From Thauera linaloolentis 47Lol = DSM 12138 (GTDB lineage Bacteria > Pseudomonadota > Gammaproteobacteria > Burkholderiales > Rhodocyclaceae): a DNA stretch of 64,000 nt. The notes beneath the pieces were generated by a model. That model searched no databases. It saw only the letters and a list, made by a program, of their open reading frames with translations, and had not been told where the DNA came from. This document shows positions 25,730 through 36,059 of the stretch, one piece after another (position 1 is the first letter of the stretch; every line of letters begins with the position of its first letter). Both the position numbers and the translations under genes were made by a program. Where the stretch lies: positions 1 through 64,000 of the forward strand of contig NZ_AMXE01000011.1 in assembly GCF_000310205.1 (NCBI RefSeq). The letters run 5' to 3'.

Positions 25730-26398
25730 TCAGCGGCCGCGGGCGTCGTTCCACAGCACTTTGTGCAATTGCAGCTGAAAGCGGACCGGCAGGCGGTCGC
25801 GCACCACCCATTCCGCCAGCCGTGCAGGATCGAGGGCGCCGGCGACGGGCGACAACAGCACGGTGCAGCGTTCGGCGATGCGGTGCTGGGCGATCTGGCG
25901 CTTCGCCCATTCGTAATCCGCCTCGCCGGCGAGCACGATCTTGATCTCGTCGTGCGGGGTGAGCAGGGCGATGTTCGCGTAGAGGTTGCGCTCGACCTCG
26001 CCCGAGCCGGGGGCCTTGAGGTCGACGACGCGCGACACGCGCGGATCGACCGCGCCGACGTCGAGTGCGCCGCTGGTCTCGAGCGACACCGAGTAGCCCG
26101 CGTCGCACAAGGCGCTCAGCAGCGCCAGGCAAGCCTTCTGCGACAGCGGTTCGCCGCCGGAGACACAGACATGCTCGAGGCCGTGGCGTGCGACTTCGGC
26201 CATCACTTCGTCGAGCGTGCGCGATTCGCCGCCGGTGAAGGCGTAGGCCGTGTCGCACCAGGTACAGCGCAGGGGACAGCCGGTGAGACGCACGAACACC
26301 GTCGGCAGGCCCACGCGCGTCGATTCGCCCTGCACCGAAGCGAATATCTCGGTAATGCGCAGTTTGACGGCTGCCGCCGTCGATGTTCCGCTTGCCAC
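25730..26398 (-). CDS. queE: 7-carboxy-7-deazaguanine synthase (radical SAM)
   Basis: A 222-residue enzyme making CDG from CPH4. It has [12 protein letters not shown], the radical SAM motif [10 protein letters not shown] (C-x3-C-x2-C), and SGGEPL. I chose a GTG start at 26398, which gives the usual length and overlap-free spacing from cpoB. The frame is open further upstream inside cpoB, but that part is not family-like. The GTG has no clear ribosome-binding site. Confidence 0.92.
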   Translation of the reverse strand: MASGTSTAAAVKLRITEIFASVQGESTRVGLPTVFVRLTGCPLRCTWCDTAYAFTGGESRTLDEVMAEVARHGLEHVCVSGGEPLSQKACLALLSALCDAGYSVSLETSGALDVGAVDPRVSRVVDLKAPGSGEVERNLYANIALLTPHDEIKIVLAGEADYEWAKRQIAQHRIAERCTVLLSPVAGALDPARLAEWVVRDRLPVRFQLQLHKVLWNDARGR

Positions 26399-26408
26399 TG
26401 CGCCGGGC

Positions 26409-27116
26409 TCAGCGCTGGCCGAGGCGCTGCCTGGCGACCTGGGCGGCGTTGCTCTGCGGATAGCGCTCGACCAGCGTCTGCAGCGTGCGGCGCGAGGTTG
26501 CCGCATCGCCGATGGACTGCTGGCTGTTGGCGAGGCCGAGCAGGGCGTCGGGGGCGACGTTGTCGTTGGGCCACTTGGTCAGCACGGTGTTGAAGTGCTT
26601 GGTGGCGGCGTTGATGTCCTTGGTCTGCAGGGCCGCGTTGCCTGCCCAGAAATGGGCGCCGGCACTGAAGCTGCCTGCGGGGTACTGGGTGGTGAAGGCG
26701 TCGAAGGCGGTCAGCGCCTCGCGATGCTTGCCGTCCTTGAGCAGATTGAGCGCAGCCTCGTAGTCGGCGGACTCCGCTGCGGGGTCGCCGGCGCCGCTGG
26801 CCGGGCCCACCGTTTCGATCTGGCGCAGACGGGTGTCGAGGTCGACGTAGAAGTCCCGCTGCCGCTGCTTGAGGGTTTCCACCTCGTTGACCAGCAGCTC
26901 GATCTGGCCGCGCAGGCGGGCCACTTCGGCACGCAACTGCTCGTTCTGGTTGGCGAGTTCGAGCTGGCCGCGACTGGTGGTCTCGAGCCGGCTTTCGACA
27001 TCCTGGCGCATATCGGTGATCTGGCGACGGGCCTCGGCGTCATCGAACAGACCCGCTTGCGCGGGTCCGGCCGATGACAGGATGAGAATCGCCGCCAGCG
27101 GCAGCAGGCGCTTCAT
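26409..27116 (-). CDS. cpoB: cell division coordinator CpoB (YbgF)
   Basis: A 235-residue periplasmic protein. A signal peptide (residues 1-21, PAQA-GL) is followed by a coiled coil (about 30-100, ending KQRQRDFYVDLDTRLRQIE) and a C-terminal TPR domain of three repeats (AALNLLKDGKHREALTAF..., HFWAGNAALQTKDINAA...). It links PBP1b activity with Tol-driven outer membrane constriction. It starts one base after the pal stop. Confidence 0.95.
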   Translation of the reverse strand: MKRLLPLAAILILSSAGPAQAGLFDDAEARRQITDMRQDVESRLETTSRGQLELANQNEQLRAEVARLRGQIELLVNEVETLKQRQRDFYVDLDTRLRQIETVGPASGAGDPAAESADYEAALNLLKDGKHREALTAFDAFTTQYPAGSFSAGAHFWAGNAALQTKDINAATKHFNTVLTKWPNDNVAPDALLGLANSQQSIGDAATSRRTLQTLVERYPQSNAAQVARQRLGQR

Positions 27117-27117
27117 C

Positions 27118-27639
27118 TCAGAACTCGCCCGAGTACAGCATGTCGCCGCGGCGGTTTTCGGCGAAGCACGCTTCGGTGGCCGCGTCGCAGCGGGGCTTTT
27201 CTTCGCCCAGGCTCACGGACTCGATCTGCGTTTCCTTGGCGCCCAGCAGCAGCAGGGCCTGCTTGACCACGTCGGCACGCTTCTGGCCCAGCGCCAGGTT
27301 GTACTCGCGGCTGCCGCGCTCGTCGGTGTTGCCCTGGATGAGCATCTTGATCTGCGGGTTCTGCACCAGGAAGCGGGCGTGGGCTTCGACCAGCGGCTTG
27401 GCTTCGGACTTGATGACGTAGCTGTCGAAATCGAAGAACACGCTGCGCTTGGACAGGATGTTGTTCGGGTCGGTCAGGGCGGCGATGCCCGAGCCGGATG
27501 CGCCGTCGGCGGTCACGGTGGCCACGCCGGCGCCGCCCGAGCGGTCTTCGACCTTGGCTGCGGTGTCGGTGCTGGTGCCGGTGCTCGAGCACGCGGCAAG
27601 GATGAGCGACAGCAGGGCGGGGATTGCAAGTTTTTTCAT
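27118..27639 (-). CDS. pal: peptidoglycan-associated lipoprotein Pal
   Basis: A 173-residue outer membrane lipoprotein. The lipobox LILAAC (C17) ends the signal, and an OmpA-like peptidoglycan-binding domain follows (YVIKSEAKPLVEAHARFL, IQGNTDERGSREYNLALGQKRA). It is the last core gene of the Tol-Pal system and has GGAG before the ATG. Confidence 0.97.
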   Translation of the reverse strand: MKKLAIPALLSLILAACSSTGTSTDTAAKVEDRSGGAGVATVTADGASGSGIAALTDPNNILSKRSVFFDFDSYVIKSEAKPLVEAHARFLVQNPQIKMLIQGNTDERGSREYNLALGQKRADVVKQALLLLGAKETQIESVSLGEEKPRCDAATEACFAENRRGDMLYSGEF

Positions 27640-27693
27640 GTGCGATGCTCCGGTTTGTTTGGTTTTGAGACAGCAGTGATTCTTACAGCTTTG

Positions 27694-28974
27694 TTATTGC
27701 CGTGGCTGCGGACCCCAGGCGGGCTCGCGGACATCGGCTGCCTGCACCGTCAGGCGCTGCTTGATCCGCCCATCCGACGACACCGCCGACAGCACGCCTC
27801 GTCCGCCGCTTTCGGTGGCGTAGAGGATCATGCGGCCATTGGGGGCGAAGCTGGGCGATTCGTCGCGTGCCGAATCGGTGAGGATCGTTGTCTGGCGGGT
27901 GGCGAGGTCCTGCACGGCCACCTGGAAGCGGCCTGCGTTGCGGGTGACGAAGGCGAGCAGCTTGCCGTCCGCGGAAAGGCGCGGGCTGACGTTGTAGCTG
28001 CCGTCGAAGGTCACGCGCTGGGCGCTGCCGCCGCCAGCGGAGATGCGGTAGATCTGCGGACTGCCGCCGCGATCGGAAGTGAAGTAGATGTTGTCGTCCT
28101 TGCCCCAGAAGGGCTCGGTGTCGATGCCGGACGAACTGGCCAGGCGGCGCACGCCGGAGCCGTCGGCATTGAGCGCGTAGAGTTGCGACTGGCCATCCTT
28201 GGTCAGCACCACCGCGAGCTGGCTGCCGTCGGGCGACCAGGTGGGGGCGGAGTTGGAGCCCTTGAAATTGGCGACCACGCGGCGCTGGCCGGTCGCGAGC
28301 GTATGGACGTAGACGATCGGCTTCTTCTGCTCGAACGAGACGTAGGCCAGGCGCTGGCCGTCGGGCGACCAGGCGGGCGAGATGATCGGTTCGCGCGAGC
28401 GCAGGGCCGTGGCCGCGTTCATGCCGTCGGCGTCGGCGACCTGCAGTTCGAAGTTGGCACCGCTCTTGATGACGTAGGCGATGCGGGTGGAAAAGTAGCC
28501 CGGCTGGCCGGTGAGCTTCTCGTAGACGAAGTCGGCGATGCGGTGGCCGATGAGGCGGTTCTGCGAGGCCATCATCGGCAGCGCCATGGCGCCGAGTTCG
28601 AGCTGCGTCTGGGTGTCGAACAGGCGGAAGCGCACTTCGTAGCGGCCACTGCCCTGCGAGATGACGCTGCCGGTCAGCACGGCGTCGGCGCCGCGGCCGC
28701 GCATGGCCGGCAGGTCGGGCACCACGGATTCGGGCAGGGCCAGGGCGCCGAGGTCGATGAGGCTGAACAGGCCGCTGCGATCGAGGTCGGCGCGCACCAC
28801 GTCGGTGACGCTGTTCGGCAACTGGCCCTCGTTCTGGAAGATCGGGATGATCACTGGAAAGCGCGAGGCGCCCGCGCCGGTGATCTCGATCGAGAGCTGG
28901 GCGTGCGCGCCCAGCGCAAGGCTGGCGAGCGCAATGGCGAACATCAGTCGGAAGGCGGTGAGGATTCGTGTCAT
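27694..28974 (-). CDS. tolB: Tol-Pal system protein TolB
   Basis: A 426-residue periplasmic beta-propeller. A signal peptide spans residues about 1-25 (GAHA-QL), then comes the TolB_N domain (about 27-160), then six WD40-like repeats (SPAWSPDGQRLAYVSFE, APTWSPDGSQLAVVL, SPRLSADGKLLAFV). It binds Pal and TolA. AGGAG lies before the ATG. Confidence 0.97.
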   Translation of the reverse strand: MTRILTAFRLMFAIALASLALGAHAQLSIEITGAGASRFPVIIPIFQNEGQLPNSVTDVVRADLDRSGLFSLIDLGALALPESVVPDLPAMRGRGADAVLTGSVISQGSGRYEVRFRLFDTQTQLELGAMALPMMASQNRLIGHRIADFVYEKLTGQPGYFSTRIAYVIKSGANFELQVADADGMNAATALRSREPIISPAWSPDGQRLAYVSFEQKKPIVYVHTLATGQRRVVANFKGSNSAPTWSPDGSQLAVVLTKDGQSQLYALNADGSGVRRLASSSGIDTEPFWGKDDNIYFTSDRGGSPQIYRISAGGGSAQRVTFDGSYNVSPRLSADGKLLAFVTRNAGRFQVAVQDLATRQTTILTDSARDESPSFAPNGRMILYATESGGRGVLSAVSSDGRIKQRLTVQAADVREPAWGPQPRQ

Positions 28975-29028
28975 GTGAGGCTGCTCCTGCCGCGGATTAT
29001 ATCGATGGATTAAGTAGATAAGGCATGT

Positions 29029-29910
29029 TCAGTCTTCGGCCAGCGGGCGGAACTTGAGTTCCAGCGTGCGCTGGAATAGAGCGGGGCTGGCCGGCAGGGG
29101 CAGCGGGCTCGACCCCAGGATCGCACGCCTGATGGCTTCGTCCAGCGTCGGCACGCCGGAAGAGCGCTTGAGCCGCACGTCGAGCACTTCTCCGGACGGT
29201 AGCTGATCGACCTCGAAAGTCGCCTCGGGGTTTCCCGTCAGGCCAGGCGGACGCAGCAGCTTGCCGCGCACCTTGGTGGCAATGGCGAGCTTGTACTTGT
29301 CCATGTCGCCCTGCGCGCCGGCGCGGGCGGCCTCCTGGCGCAACATGCCTTCGAGGCGGGCATCCTGCGCAGCCTGCGTCTCCTTTGCCAGGAGCTGCTT
29401 CATGTAGTCGTCCTGCACCGGCTTGGGCTTGGGCTCGGGCTTGGCCTGTGGCTTGGGGGCGGGTTTGGGTGCCGGCTTCGGCTCAGGTTTGGGCTCGGGC
29501 TTCGGTTCAGGCTTCTTGGGCTCGGGCTTGGGGGCAGGCTTGGGCGGCTCGGGCTTTTTCTCCGGTGCCTTGGTGGCGATCTCGGGTTTGGGCGTGGGTG
29601 CCGGCTTGGGCGGCTCCGGCCTGGGTTCGGGTTTAGGCTCGGGCTTGGGTTCGGGCTTCGGCGCCGGAGGCTCGGGTTTGGGCTCCGGTTTCGGTTCGGG
29701 TTTGGGGGCCGGTCTGGGCTCCGGCTTCGGGGCCGGCGTGGCCACGGTGGGGGCGCTGACCAGGCCTACTTCGAGCGCGGCTGGCGGCGCGCTCTGCCAG
29801 CGGATGCCGAAGAACAGGAACAGGAACAGGCCCAGGTGGACCGCGACGGTCAGGCCGAGGGATTGCCATTTGCCCGGCGCTTCGCGGGGCGGTGCTGCTC
29901 TATCCCTCAT
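29029..29910 (-). CDS. tolA: cell envelope integrity protein TolA
   Basis: A 293-residue inner-membrane protein with one N-terminal helix (about 17-37). A long Pro/Lys/Glu-rich arm (residues about 55-165, mostly KPEP and KPAP units) leads to a helical segment, then the TolA/TonB C-terminal domain ([34 protein letters not shown]). In E. coli the arm is an Ala/Lys helix; here it is the extended TonB-like Pro-Lys/Pro-Glu type. It overlaps tolR by ATGA. Confidence 0.93.
   Translation of the reverse strand: MRDRAAPPREAPGKWQSLGLTVAVHLGLFLFLFFGIRWQSAPPAALEVGLVSAPTVATPAPKPEPRPAPKPEPKPEPKPEPPAPKPEPKPEPKPEPRPEPPKPAPTPKPEIATKAPEKKPEPPKPAPKPEPKKPEPKPEPKPEPKPAPKPAPKPQAKPEPKPKPVQDDYMKQLLAKETQAAQDARLEGMLRQEAARAGAQGDMDKYKLAIATKVRGKLLRPPGLTGNPEATFEVDQLPSGEVLDVRLKRSSGVPTLDEAIRRAILGSSPLPLPASPALFQRTLELKFRPLAED
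29411..29745. repeat. in-gene KPEP/KPAP repeat tract of tolA
   Basis: Tandem short repeats (units like GGCTTGGGCTCG on the plus strand) encode the Pro-Lys/Pro-Glu arm. The tract is degenerate at the DNA level and belongs to the coding sequence. Its length is likely to vary between strains through slippage. Confidence 0.8.
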
Positions 29911-30323
29911 TTTTGCGCGGTGCCGCTCTGGGTGACAAGGCTGATCTTGCGCACGCCGGTGCCGCGCGCGACTTCGAGCACGTCGATCACCTTCTGGTAG
30001 TCCAGCGTGCTGTGCGCGGCGACGAGGAAGGCCTGATCGGGATTCTTTGCCAGTGCCTCCTGCAGGGCGGGTTCGAGCTGGTCGTTGCGCAGCGGGCGGG
30101 AGGTGCCGCTGTTGCTGGCGCGCAGGGCCAGTTTGCCGCCGGCGTCCAGCTCGATGACGATGGCTTCGGCCCGTGGTGGCGGCGTGCCCGCGCCCGCGGA
30201 TGGCACGTCGATGGTGCCTTGCTGGATCATCGGCGCGGTGACCATGAAGATCACCAGCAGCACCAGCATCACGTCGATGTAGGGCACGACGTTGATCTGG
30301 TTCATGAGGCGGCGTTGGCGCAT
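29907..30323 (-). CDS. tolR: Tol-Pal system protein TolR
   Basis: A 138-residue ExbD/TolR family protein with one helix (about residues 15-35, [19 protein letters not shown]) containing the ion-pathway Asp in [10 protein letters not shown] periplasmic domain follows. With TolQ it uses the proton motive force to energise TolA. It is 18 bases downstream of tolQ. Confidence 0.96.
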   Translation of the reverse strand: MRQRRLMNQINVVPYIDVMLVLLVIFMVTAPMIQQGTIDVPSAGAGTPPPRAEAIVIELDAGGKLALRASNSGTSRPLRNDQLEPALQEALAKNPDQAFLVAAHSTLDYQKVIDVLEVARGTGVRKISLVTQSGTAQK

Positions 30324-30341
30324 GGTTTGCCTCCGTGTCCG

Positions 30342-31010
30342 TCAGCGCAGGTTGCGCTGCAGGATGTTGGAGAACTCTTCGATGAAGCTCTCGAAGCGGA
30401 TGCCCAGGCGATCGATGTCGTGGGCGAAGCGGTTGTAGGCGACGACCGCGGGAATGGCGGCGAACAGGCCGATCGCGGTCGCGACCAGCGCTTCGGCGAT
30501 GCCCGGCGCGACTTGCGCGAGGGTGGCCGCGCCGACGCTGGAGAGGCCGCGGAACGAGTTCATGATGCCCCACACGGTGCCGAGCAGGCCGATGTAGGGC
30601 GACACCGAGCCGACCGAGGCGAGGAAGGCGAGGTGGGCTTCCAGGTCGTCGACCTCGCGCTGGTAGGTCGCGCGCATCGCGCGCCGCGCGCCGTCGAGGA
30701 TGGCGGAGTGGTCGTGTCCCTTGGCGCGCAGCTTGGTGTATTCGCGGTAGCCGGCCTCGAAGATGCGCTCCATGCCGCCGGCCTCGTGGCGGGCCGCGGC
30801 GTCGAACAGGGTGTTGAGGTCGCCGCCGCTCCAGAAGTCGCGTTCGAATTCGTCGGTCTGCGTGCGCGCGGCGCGGATCTGGAACCACTTGCGGAAGATC
30901 CAGTACCAGGACACCAGCGACAGGGTGGCGAGGAGCGCCATGACGAGCTGGACGAGCACGCTCGCCTGGCTGATGAGGCTGAGAATGGAGAGGTCGTGGG
31001 TGACGGTCAT
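30342..31010 (-). CDS. tolQ: Tol-Pal system protein TolQ
   Basis: A 222-residue inner-membrane protein of the ExbB/TolQ/MotA family with three helices (about 18-40, 130-155 and 165-190). Motifs are [22 protein letters not shown] and [23 protein letters not shown]. It overlaps ybgC by ATGA. Confidence 0.97.
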   Translation of the reverse strand: MTVTHDLSILSLISQASVLVQLVMALLATLSLVSWYWIFRKWFQIRAARTQTDEFERDFWSGGDLNTLFDAAARHEAGGMERIFEAGYREYTKLRAKGHDHSAILDGARRAMRATYQREVDDLEAHLAFLASVGSVSPYIGLLGTVWGIMNSFRGLSSVGAATLAQVAPGIAEALVATAIGLFAAIPAVVAYNRFAHDIDRLGIRFESFIEEFSNILQRNLR

Positions 31011-31465
31011 GCTAGGCTTTCGAAGTGGGCGTGCAGATGGGACGGCATCGGTGCCGGTTTTTGCCGGCCATGGTCGATGCAGGCGATTAGGACCTGGGCG
31101 GTGAACAGAAGTTGCCCGCCGCGCCGGATTTCCTGGTCGAATGTCAGGCTGGCACGGCGCAGTGCGGCGATGCGGGTGGCAACCTGCAAGGCGTCGTCGA
31201 GGCGGGCCGGATGCAGGTAGTCCGCCTTGACCGCGCGCACGACGAAGGCGATGCCCGTCGATTCCAGCAGCTTGTGCTGTTCGACGCCGAGCGCGCGCAG
31301 CCATTCGGTGCGGGCCCGCTCGCAGAAGCGCAGGTAGTTGGCGTAGTAGACGACGCCCGCCGCGTCGGTGTCCTCGTAATACACGCGGACAGGCAGAATG
31401 AACGAGGCCGCCGGGGACGGCGAATCCTCCGGCGGTCGTGGCGCGGCAGCGATTTTGGGTTGCAT
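31007..31465 (-). CDS. ybgC: tol-pal-associated acyl-CoA thioesterase YbgC
   Basis: A 152-residue hotdog-fold thioesterase. The active-site motif is [26 protein letters not shown] with the catalytic Asp in the EDTD element. It opens the ybgC-tolQRAB-pal-cpoB run. It is divergent from the STAS protein gene, with 168 bases between them for both promoters. Confidence 0.95.
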   Translation of the reverse strand: MQPKIAAAPRPPEDSPSPAASFILPVRVYYEDTDAAGVVYYANYLRFCERARTEWLRALGVEQHKLLESTGIAFVVRAVKADYLHPARLDDALQVATRIAALRRASLTFDQEIRRGGQLLFTAQVLIACIDHGRQKPAPMPSHLHAHFESLA

Positions 31466-31633
31466 CGCAGCATTCTATCCGAGCCTGTGGAGCCGTCCAG
31501 TGGCTCGTGCTGATGCGTATATTTACAAAACGTAATCCCCGCCGAGGCCTGTATTCGCAGGCATATTGCGGGAAATGCTATCCTTCGGCACGGGCTCCGG
31601 AGCCCGTATCGAACACTTTGGACGAAGCGCAGC

Positions 31634-32797
31634 GTGGCACTTTCCTTTTTCGGCCGGAAACGGCCGGGTGGCACAAGGCCGGCGGAGCGGGCCGAGGCGG
31701 TCGAGCATGCGGGCGAGGCCATGCTTCCGCCGCCGACCGTGCTCTCGGAGCTCGACTTTACCGGCGGCGGGGCCGGGCGCGGTCTCACGACCGCCGCGGG
31801 CGAAGTCGAAGTCCAGGAGATCGGCGCCGGCATCGGTGCGGTATTCGAGGAAGCCGCGATCCTCTACGCCAATGGCAACGTCGGCGAGGCCGAGCAGGTG
31901 CTGGTGGCGACGCTCGACGACGCGAAGGCGACGACGGGCGAGGGGCTGTGGATGATGCTGCTCGACCTGTACCGCCTGACCGGGCAGCGCCAGCGCTTCG
32001 AAGCGCGCGTGCTCGACTACGCGACCCGCTTCGAACGCTCTCCTCCGCCCTGGGTGGACCTGTCCGCCGCTGCCTCGCGCCCCAGTGGGGACCGTACGCC
32101 GACGGTCGGGCTGTCCGGCAGCCTGGGGGCCCAGGCCGAGACCCAGCTGGCCCAGATCGCCGCCGTTGCGCGGCGCGGTGGCGCCGTGCGTATCGATGTC
32201 GGCAAGCTGCGCAAGGTCGCGGATGCCGGCTGTGGCTTGCTGCTCCGTCTGCTCGACGAACTGGCGGCCGAGCGCGTCAAGGTCGGGCTGTCGAGCGTCG
32301 AGCCGTTCATCGATGAGCTTGCCAGGCGTACGGTCGCGGGGCAGCCGGACGGGCGCGACACCTGGCTGCTGTTGCTCGAACTGCTTCAATTCACCGGCGA
32401 CCAGGCACGCTTCGAGAATTTCGCCATCGATTACGCCGTCACCTTCGAGGAGTCGCCGCCATCGTGGAAGGGCATCGCTGCCGCCACGCCCAGGCTCGCC
32501 GAGCCGGAAGCGGCGGCGGATGACGGGGTGCCCCGGCTGAGCGGCGAACTGTGCGGGGCCTCGAACGAGTACCTCAAGCGTCTTGCAGGCCTCGCGGCCG
32601 AGCGGGACGCGTTGAAGGTGGATTGCGGCCAACTGCGCCGGGTCGATTTCGTCTGTGCGGGGCTGCTTTTCAACATTCTCGCCACGGTCAAGGCGCAGGG
32701 TAAACTCGTGACCCTGTTTAACGTCAATGCCATGGTCGCGGCGTTGTTGCGCGTCATGAGTGTTGATCAGGTCGCACACGTCACGTTGCGCTACTGA
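31634..32797 (+). CDS. protein with two [TPR-like + STAS] modules
   Basis: A 387-residue soluble protein starting with GTG. It is an internal duplication. Each half has a helical segment with the pattern LxLLxLxxxTGxxxRFExxxxDYAxxFExSPPxW (near residues 105-140 and 240-275), followed by a STAS-like domain (GLSGSL...[23 protein letters not shown], and RLSGEL...[23 protein letters not shown]). STAS domains often act in anti-sigma antagonist or lipid-transport complexes. Neither copy shows a clear phospho-Ser, the aligned spot being DAGC and DFVC. It lies 44 bases before hslV. Confidence 0.75.
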   Translation: MALSFFGRKRPGGTRPAERAEAVEHAGEAMLPPPTVLSELDFTGGGAGRGLTTAAGEVEVQEIGAGIGAVFEEAAILYANGNVGEAEQVLVATLDDAKATTGEGLWMMLLDLYRLTGQRQRFEARVLDYATRFERSPPPWVDLSAAASRPSGDRTPTVGLSGSLGAQAETQLAQIAAVARRGGAVRIDVGKLRKVADAGCGLLLRLLDELAAERVKVGLSSVEPFIDELARRTVAGQPDGRDTWLLLLELLQFTGDQARFENFAIDYAVTFEESPPSWKGIAAATPRLAEPEAAADDGVPRLSGELCGASNEYLKRLAGLAAERDALKVDCGQLRRVDFVCAGLLFNILATVKAQGKLVTLFNVNAMVAALLRVMSVDQVAHVTLRY

Positions 32798-32841
32798 ACA
32801 ACAACCTAGCAGCGCCGGCCGCGGGCCGGCGGGGAATCATC

Positions 32842-33378
32842 ATGGAACAATATCGCGGCACCACCATCCTGTCGGTGCGGCGCGGCAATCGCGTCGCCCT
32901 CGGCGGGGACGGCCAGGTCACCCTGGGCAACATCGTCATCAAGGCTTCGGCGCGCAAGGTGCGCACCCTCTACAACGGCGGCATCCTGGCCGGCTTCGCG
33001 GGCGGCACCGCCGATGCCTTCACGCTGTTCGAGCGTTTCGAAGCCAAGCTCGACAAGCATCAGGGCAACCTGCTGCGCTCGGCGGTCGAACTGGCCAAGG
33101 ACTGGCGAACCGACCGCATGCTGCGCCGGCTGGAGGCCATGCTGGCGGTCGCCGACCGCGACCATTCGCTGATCATCACCGGCAATGGCGACGTGCTCGA
33201 GCCCGAGCAGGGCATCGTCGCCATCGGCAGCGGCGGCGCCTACGCCCAGGCGGCCGCGCGCGCGCTGATCGAGAATACCGAGCAGGCGCCGGCCGAAGTC
33301 GTCTCCAAGGCGCTCGGCATCGCCGCCGACCTGTGCATCTACACCAATCACCATCACACCATCGAAGTGCTGGATTGA
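32842..33378 (+). CDS. hslV: ATP-dependent protease subunit HslV
   Basis: A 178-residue peptidase subunit of the HslUV proteasome-like protease. The catalytic Thr is the first of [24 protein letters not shown] after a 6-residue leader (MEQYRG) that is removed. It lies 10 bases upstream of hslU. Confidence 0.97.
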   Translation: MEQYRGTTILSVRRGNRVALGGDGQVTLGNIVIKASARKVRTLYNGGILAGFAGGTADAFTLFERFEAKLDKHQGNLLRSAVELAKDWRTDRMLRRLEAMLAVADRDHSLIITGNGDVLEPEQGIVAIGSGGAYAQAAARALIENTEQAPAEVVSKALGIAADLCIYTNHHHTIEVLD

Positions 33379-33388
33379 GAGCGAACGC

Positions 33389-34723
33389 ATGACCCAGATG
33401 ACCCCGCCGGAGATCGTCTCCGAACTTGACAAGCACATCGTCGGCCAGGACAAGGCCAAGAAGGCCGTCGCCATCGCGCTGCGCAACCGCTGGCGCCGCG
33501 CCCAGGTCGAGGAGCCGCTGCGCAGCGAGATCACGCCCAAGAACATCCTGATGATCGGCCCCACCGGCGTCGGCAAGACCGAGATCGCCCGCCGCCTGGC
33601 GCGTTTGGCGAATGCGCCGTTCATCAAGATCGAGGCGACCAAGTTCACCGAAGTGGGCTACGTCGGGCGCGATGTGGACACGATCATCCGCGACCTGATG
33701 GAGATCGCCATCAAGGACGGCCGCGAGCGCGCGATGAAGCGGGTGCGCGACCGTGCCCTCGATGCCGCCGAGGACCGGGTGCTCGACACCCTGCTGCCGC
33801 CCGCGCGCGGCGTGGGTTTCAATGCCGAACCCGAGCCGGCGCAGGATTCGGCGACGCGGCAGAAATTCCGCAAGAAGCTGCGCGAAGGCGAATTGGACGA
33901 CAAGGAAATCGACATCGAGGTGGCGGCACCGTCGATGCAGGCCGAAATCTTCGCGCCGCCGGGCATGGAAGAACTGACCCAGCAGATCCAGGGCATGTTC
34001 CAGAATCTGGGCAGCGGCAGGAAGAAGCAGCGCAAGCTGAAGATCCGCGAGGCGCTGAAGCTGCTCGCCGACGAAGAGGCGGCGCGCATGATCAACGACG
34101 AGGAGGTCAAGCTCGAGGCCGTGCGCGCGGTCGAGCAGAACGGCATCGTGTTCCTCGACGAAGTGGACAAGATCGCTGCCCGCAGCGACGCGCATGGTGC
34201 CGACGTCTCCCGCCAGGGCGTGCAGCGCGACCTGCTGCCCCTGGTCGAAGGCACCACGATCTCGACCAAGTACGGCATGATCAAGACCGACCACGTCCTG
34301 TTCATCGCCAGCGGGGCCTTCCACCTGTCGAAGCCCAGCGACCTGATTCCCGAACTGCAGGGCCGCTTCCCGATCCGCGTCGAACTCGAATCGCTGTCGG
34401 TCGAAGACTTCGAACGCATCCTCACCAGCACCGACGCCTGCCTGACGCGCCAGTACGAGGCCTTGCTGGCGACCGATGGCGTTAAGGTCGATTTCACCCC
34501 CGAAGGCATCCGCCGCCTGGCCGAGATCGCCTTCCAGGTGAACGAGAAGACCGAGAACATTGGCGCCCGCCGCCTGTACACGGTGATGGAGAAACTGCTC
34601 GAGGAAGTGTCCTTCGAGGCGGGCAAGGGCACGCTCGACAAGGTGGTGGTCGATGCGGCCTATGTCGATGGCCGGCTCGACATGCTGGCGCAGAGGGAGG
34701 ATCTCGCGCGCTACGTGCTCTGA
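33389..34723 (+). CDS. hslU: HslU ATPase subunit
   Basis: A 444-residue AAA+ unfoldase. Walker A is GPTGVGKTE near residue 60, Walker B is [10 protein letters not shown], the pore motif is GYVGRD, sensor 2 is GARRL, and the C-terminal tail is VL as used for docking into HslV. The intermediate domain (about 110-240) has the usual charged helices. It ends at a strong hairpin terminator. Confidence 0.97.
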   Translation: MTQMTPPEIVSELDKHIVGQDKAKKAVAIALRNRWRRAQVEEPLRSEITPKNILMIGPTGVGKTEIARRLARLANAPFIKIEATKFTEVGYVGRDVDTIIRDLMEIAIKDGRERAMKRVRDRALDAAEDRVLDTLLPPARGVGFNAEPEPAQDSATRQKFRKKLREGELDDKEIDIEVAAPSMQAEIFAPPGMEELTQQIQGMFQNLGSGRKKQRKLKIREALKLLADEEAARMINDEEVKLEAVRAVEQNGIVFLDEVDKIAARSDAHGADVSRQGVQRDLLPLVEGTTISTKYGMIKTDHVLFIASGAFHLSKPSDLIPELQGRFPIRVELESLSVEDFERILTSTDACLTRQYEALLATDGVKVDFTPEGIRRLAEIAFQVNEKTENIGARRLYTVMEKLLEEVSFEAGKGTLDKVVVDAAYVDGRLDMLAQREDLARYVL

Positions 34724-34748
34724 TCGCGTCCTGAACAGGCGCCACATG

Positions 34749-34790
34749 CGCCCCGGTTGCGGATGAGCGCCGCAACCGGGGCGTTCCCTT
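34749..34790 (+). terminator. terminator of hslVU
   Basis: A 14-bp perfect stem (CGCCCCGGTTGCGG pairing with CCGCAACCGGGGCG, loop ATGAGCG) is followed by a short pyrimidine-rich tract TTCCCTTT. It lies 26 bases after the hslU stop. Confidence 0.75.
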
Positions 34791-34821
34791 TCACGGCCGT
34801 GGTCTTTTGCGCGTCATTCCC

Positions 34822-35697
34822 ATGCTGATCCGAATCATCGAAATCCTGTTTCCGCTCTTTGCGATCACCGCGCTCGGCTATCTGGTCGGGCGCCGCATGA
34901 AGCCGGACCTGTCGCACGCCAACAAGCTGAACATGGACGTGTTCGTGCCGGCGCTGGTGTTTGCGGCGCTTGCCAACAAGGCGTTCGACATCAGTGCCTA
35001 TCTGCCGCTGGTCCTCGCCGCCACCGTGATGGTGGTCGGCTCCGGTCTCGTCGCATGGGCGATTGCGCGCGCGGTCGGCATCGAGCCGAAGACCTTGGTG
35101 CCGCCGATCATGTTCAACAACTGCGGCAATCTCGGCCTGCCGCTGGCGGTGCTGGCCTTCGGCGAAGCGGCGCTGGCGCCGATGGTCGTGCTGTTCATGG
35201 TGTCGAACCTGATTCACTTCTCCTTCGGTGCCTGGCTGTTCGACCGCCGCGTCAGTGTGTTCACGGTGTGGAAAGTGCCGTCGGTGCTGGCGACCTTCCT
35301 CGGGATCGGGGTCAGCCTGTCGCGGTTCGAAGTGTGGCCGCCGCTGCTGACCGCGATCCGCATGCTGGGCGAAATCTCGATTCCGCTGATGCTGTTCGGC
35401 CTGGGGGTGCGGCTGGCAGGCTCGCGTGTCGGCGCGATCGGTTTCGGGCTGCTCGGCGCCGTGCTGCGCCCCGTCACCGGCATGTTGCTGGCGTGGGTCA
35501 TCATGCTGCTGATCGATCTGCCGCCGCGTGAACAGGCCTTGCTGCTGGTGTTCGGCGCGCTGCCGCCAGCGGTGCTCAACTACATGTTCGCCGAGCGCTA
35601 CGACCAGCAGCCGGACAAGGTGGCCTCCATGGTGCTGATCGGCAACGTCGCCGCAGTGCTGTTCCTGTCGGTCGCGCTGGCCCTGGTACTGGACTGA
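34822..35697 (+). CDS. AEC-family permease
   Basis: A 291-residue membrane protein with about ten helices in two halves (auxin efflux carrier family). PPIMFNNCGNLGLPLAVLAFG and LPPAVLNYMFAERY are the family motifs. A TTG at 34807 could add five residues. It probably exports a small organic acid or is a malate/malonate-type carrier; the substrate is unknown. The next gene starts one base after its stop. Confidence 0.85.
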   Translation: MLIRIIEILFPLFAITALGYLVGRRMKPDLSHANKLNMDVFVPALVFAALANKAFDISAYLPLVLAATVMVVGSGLVAWAIARAVGIEPKTLVPPIMFNNCGNLGLPLAVLAFGEAALAPMVVLFMVSNLIHFSFGAWLFDRRVSVFTVWKVPSVLATFLGIGVSLSRFEVWPPLLTAIRMLGEISIPLMLFGLGVRLAGSRVGAIGFGLLGAVLRPVTGMLLAWVIMLLIDLPPREQALLLVFGALPPAVLNYMFAERYDQQPDKVASMVLIGNVAAVLFLSVALALVLD

Positions 35698-35698
35698 C

Positions 35699-36043
35699 AT
35701 GGGGGCTTCGCCGCCGCTCAGATGGGGCAATCTTTACGCGCCTTTGCCCGCTGCGGGCGCCGAAGAGCATTTCCAGACGCTGTTCGCCGGCGGGGCCTGC
35801 CGGGTCGAGCGCATCGTTTCGCACGGCCAGGTCAGCCCGCCTGGCTTCTGGTACGACCAGGCCGAGGACGAATGGGTCGTGCTGTTGCAGGGCGAGGCCG
35901 AACTCGGCTTTGCCGACGGCCAGCGCATTAAGCTGCTGCCGGGCGACTGGGTGGAAATCCCCGCCGGCTGCCGGCATCGGGTGGAGGCGACCGCGCAGGG
36001 GACTGTCTGGCTGGCCGTGCATTGCATGGACGGCGCCGGCTGA
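35699..36043 (+). CDS. small cupin-domain protein
   Basis: A 114-residue single-domain cupin. Motif 1 is EDEWVVLLQGEAELGF (the second metal ligand position is E rather than H), and motif 2 is LLPGDWVEIPAGCRHRVEAT with the distal His. It probably binds metal and a small ligand. It is coupled to the AEC permease gene by one base, and convergent with hslR. Confidence 0.8.
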   Translation: MGASPPLRWGNLYAPLPAAGAEEHFQTLFAGGACRVERIVSHGQVSPPGFWYDQAEDEWVVLLQGEAELGFADGQRIKLLPGDWVEIPAGCRHRVEATAQGTVWLAVHCMDGAG

Positions 36044-36059
36044 AGCCTGGCGGGCGGCT

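Noticed and set aside
29411-29745. Short direct repeats considered as a CRISPR-like array
   Set aside because: There are no spacers; the units are degenerate codon repeats inside tolA.
29385-29935. Plus-strand Gly/Ser/Leu repeat frames resembling a structural protein
   Set aside because: They are the antisense reading of the tolA KPEP repeat tract; tolA is fixed by its TM, C-terminal domain and operon place.
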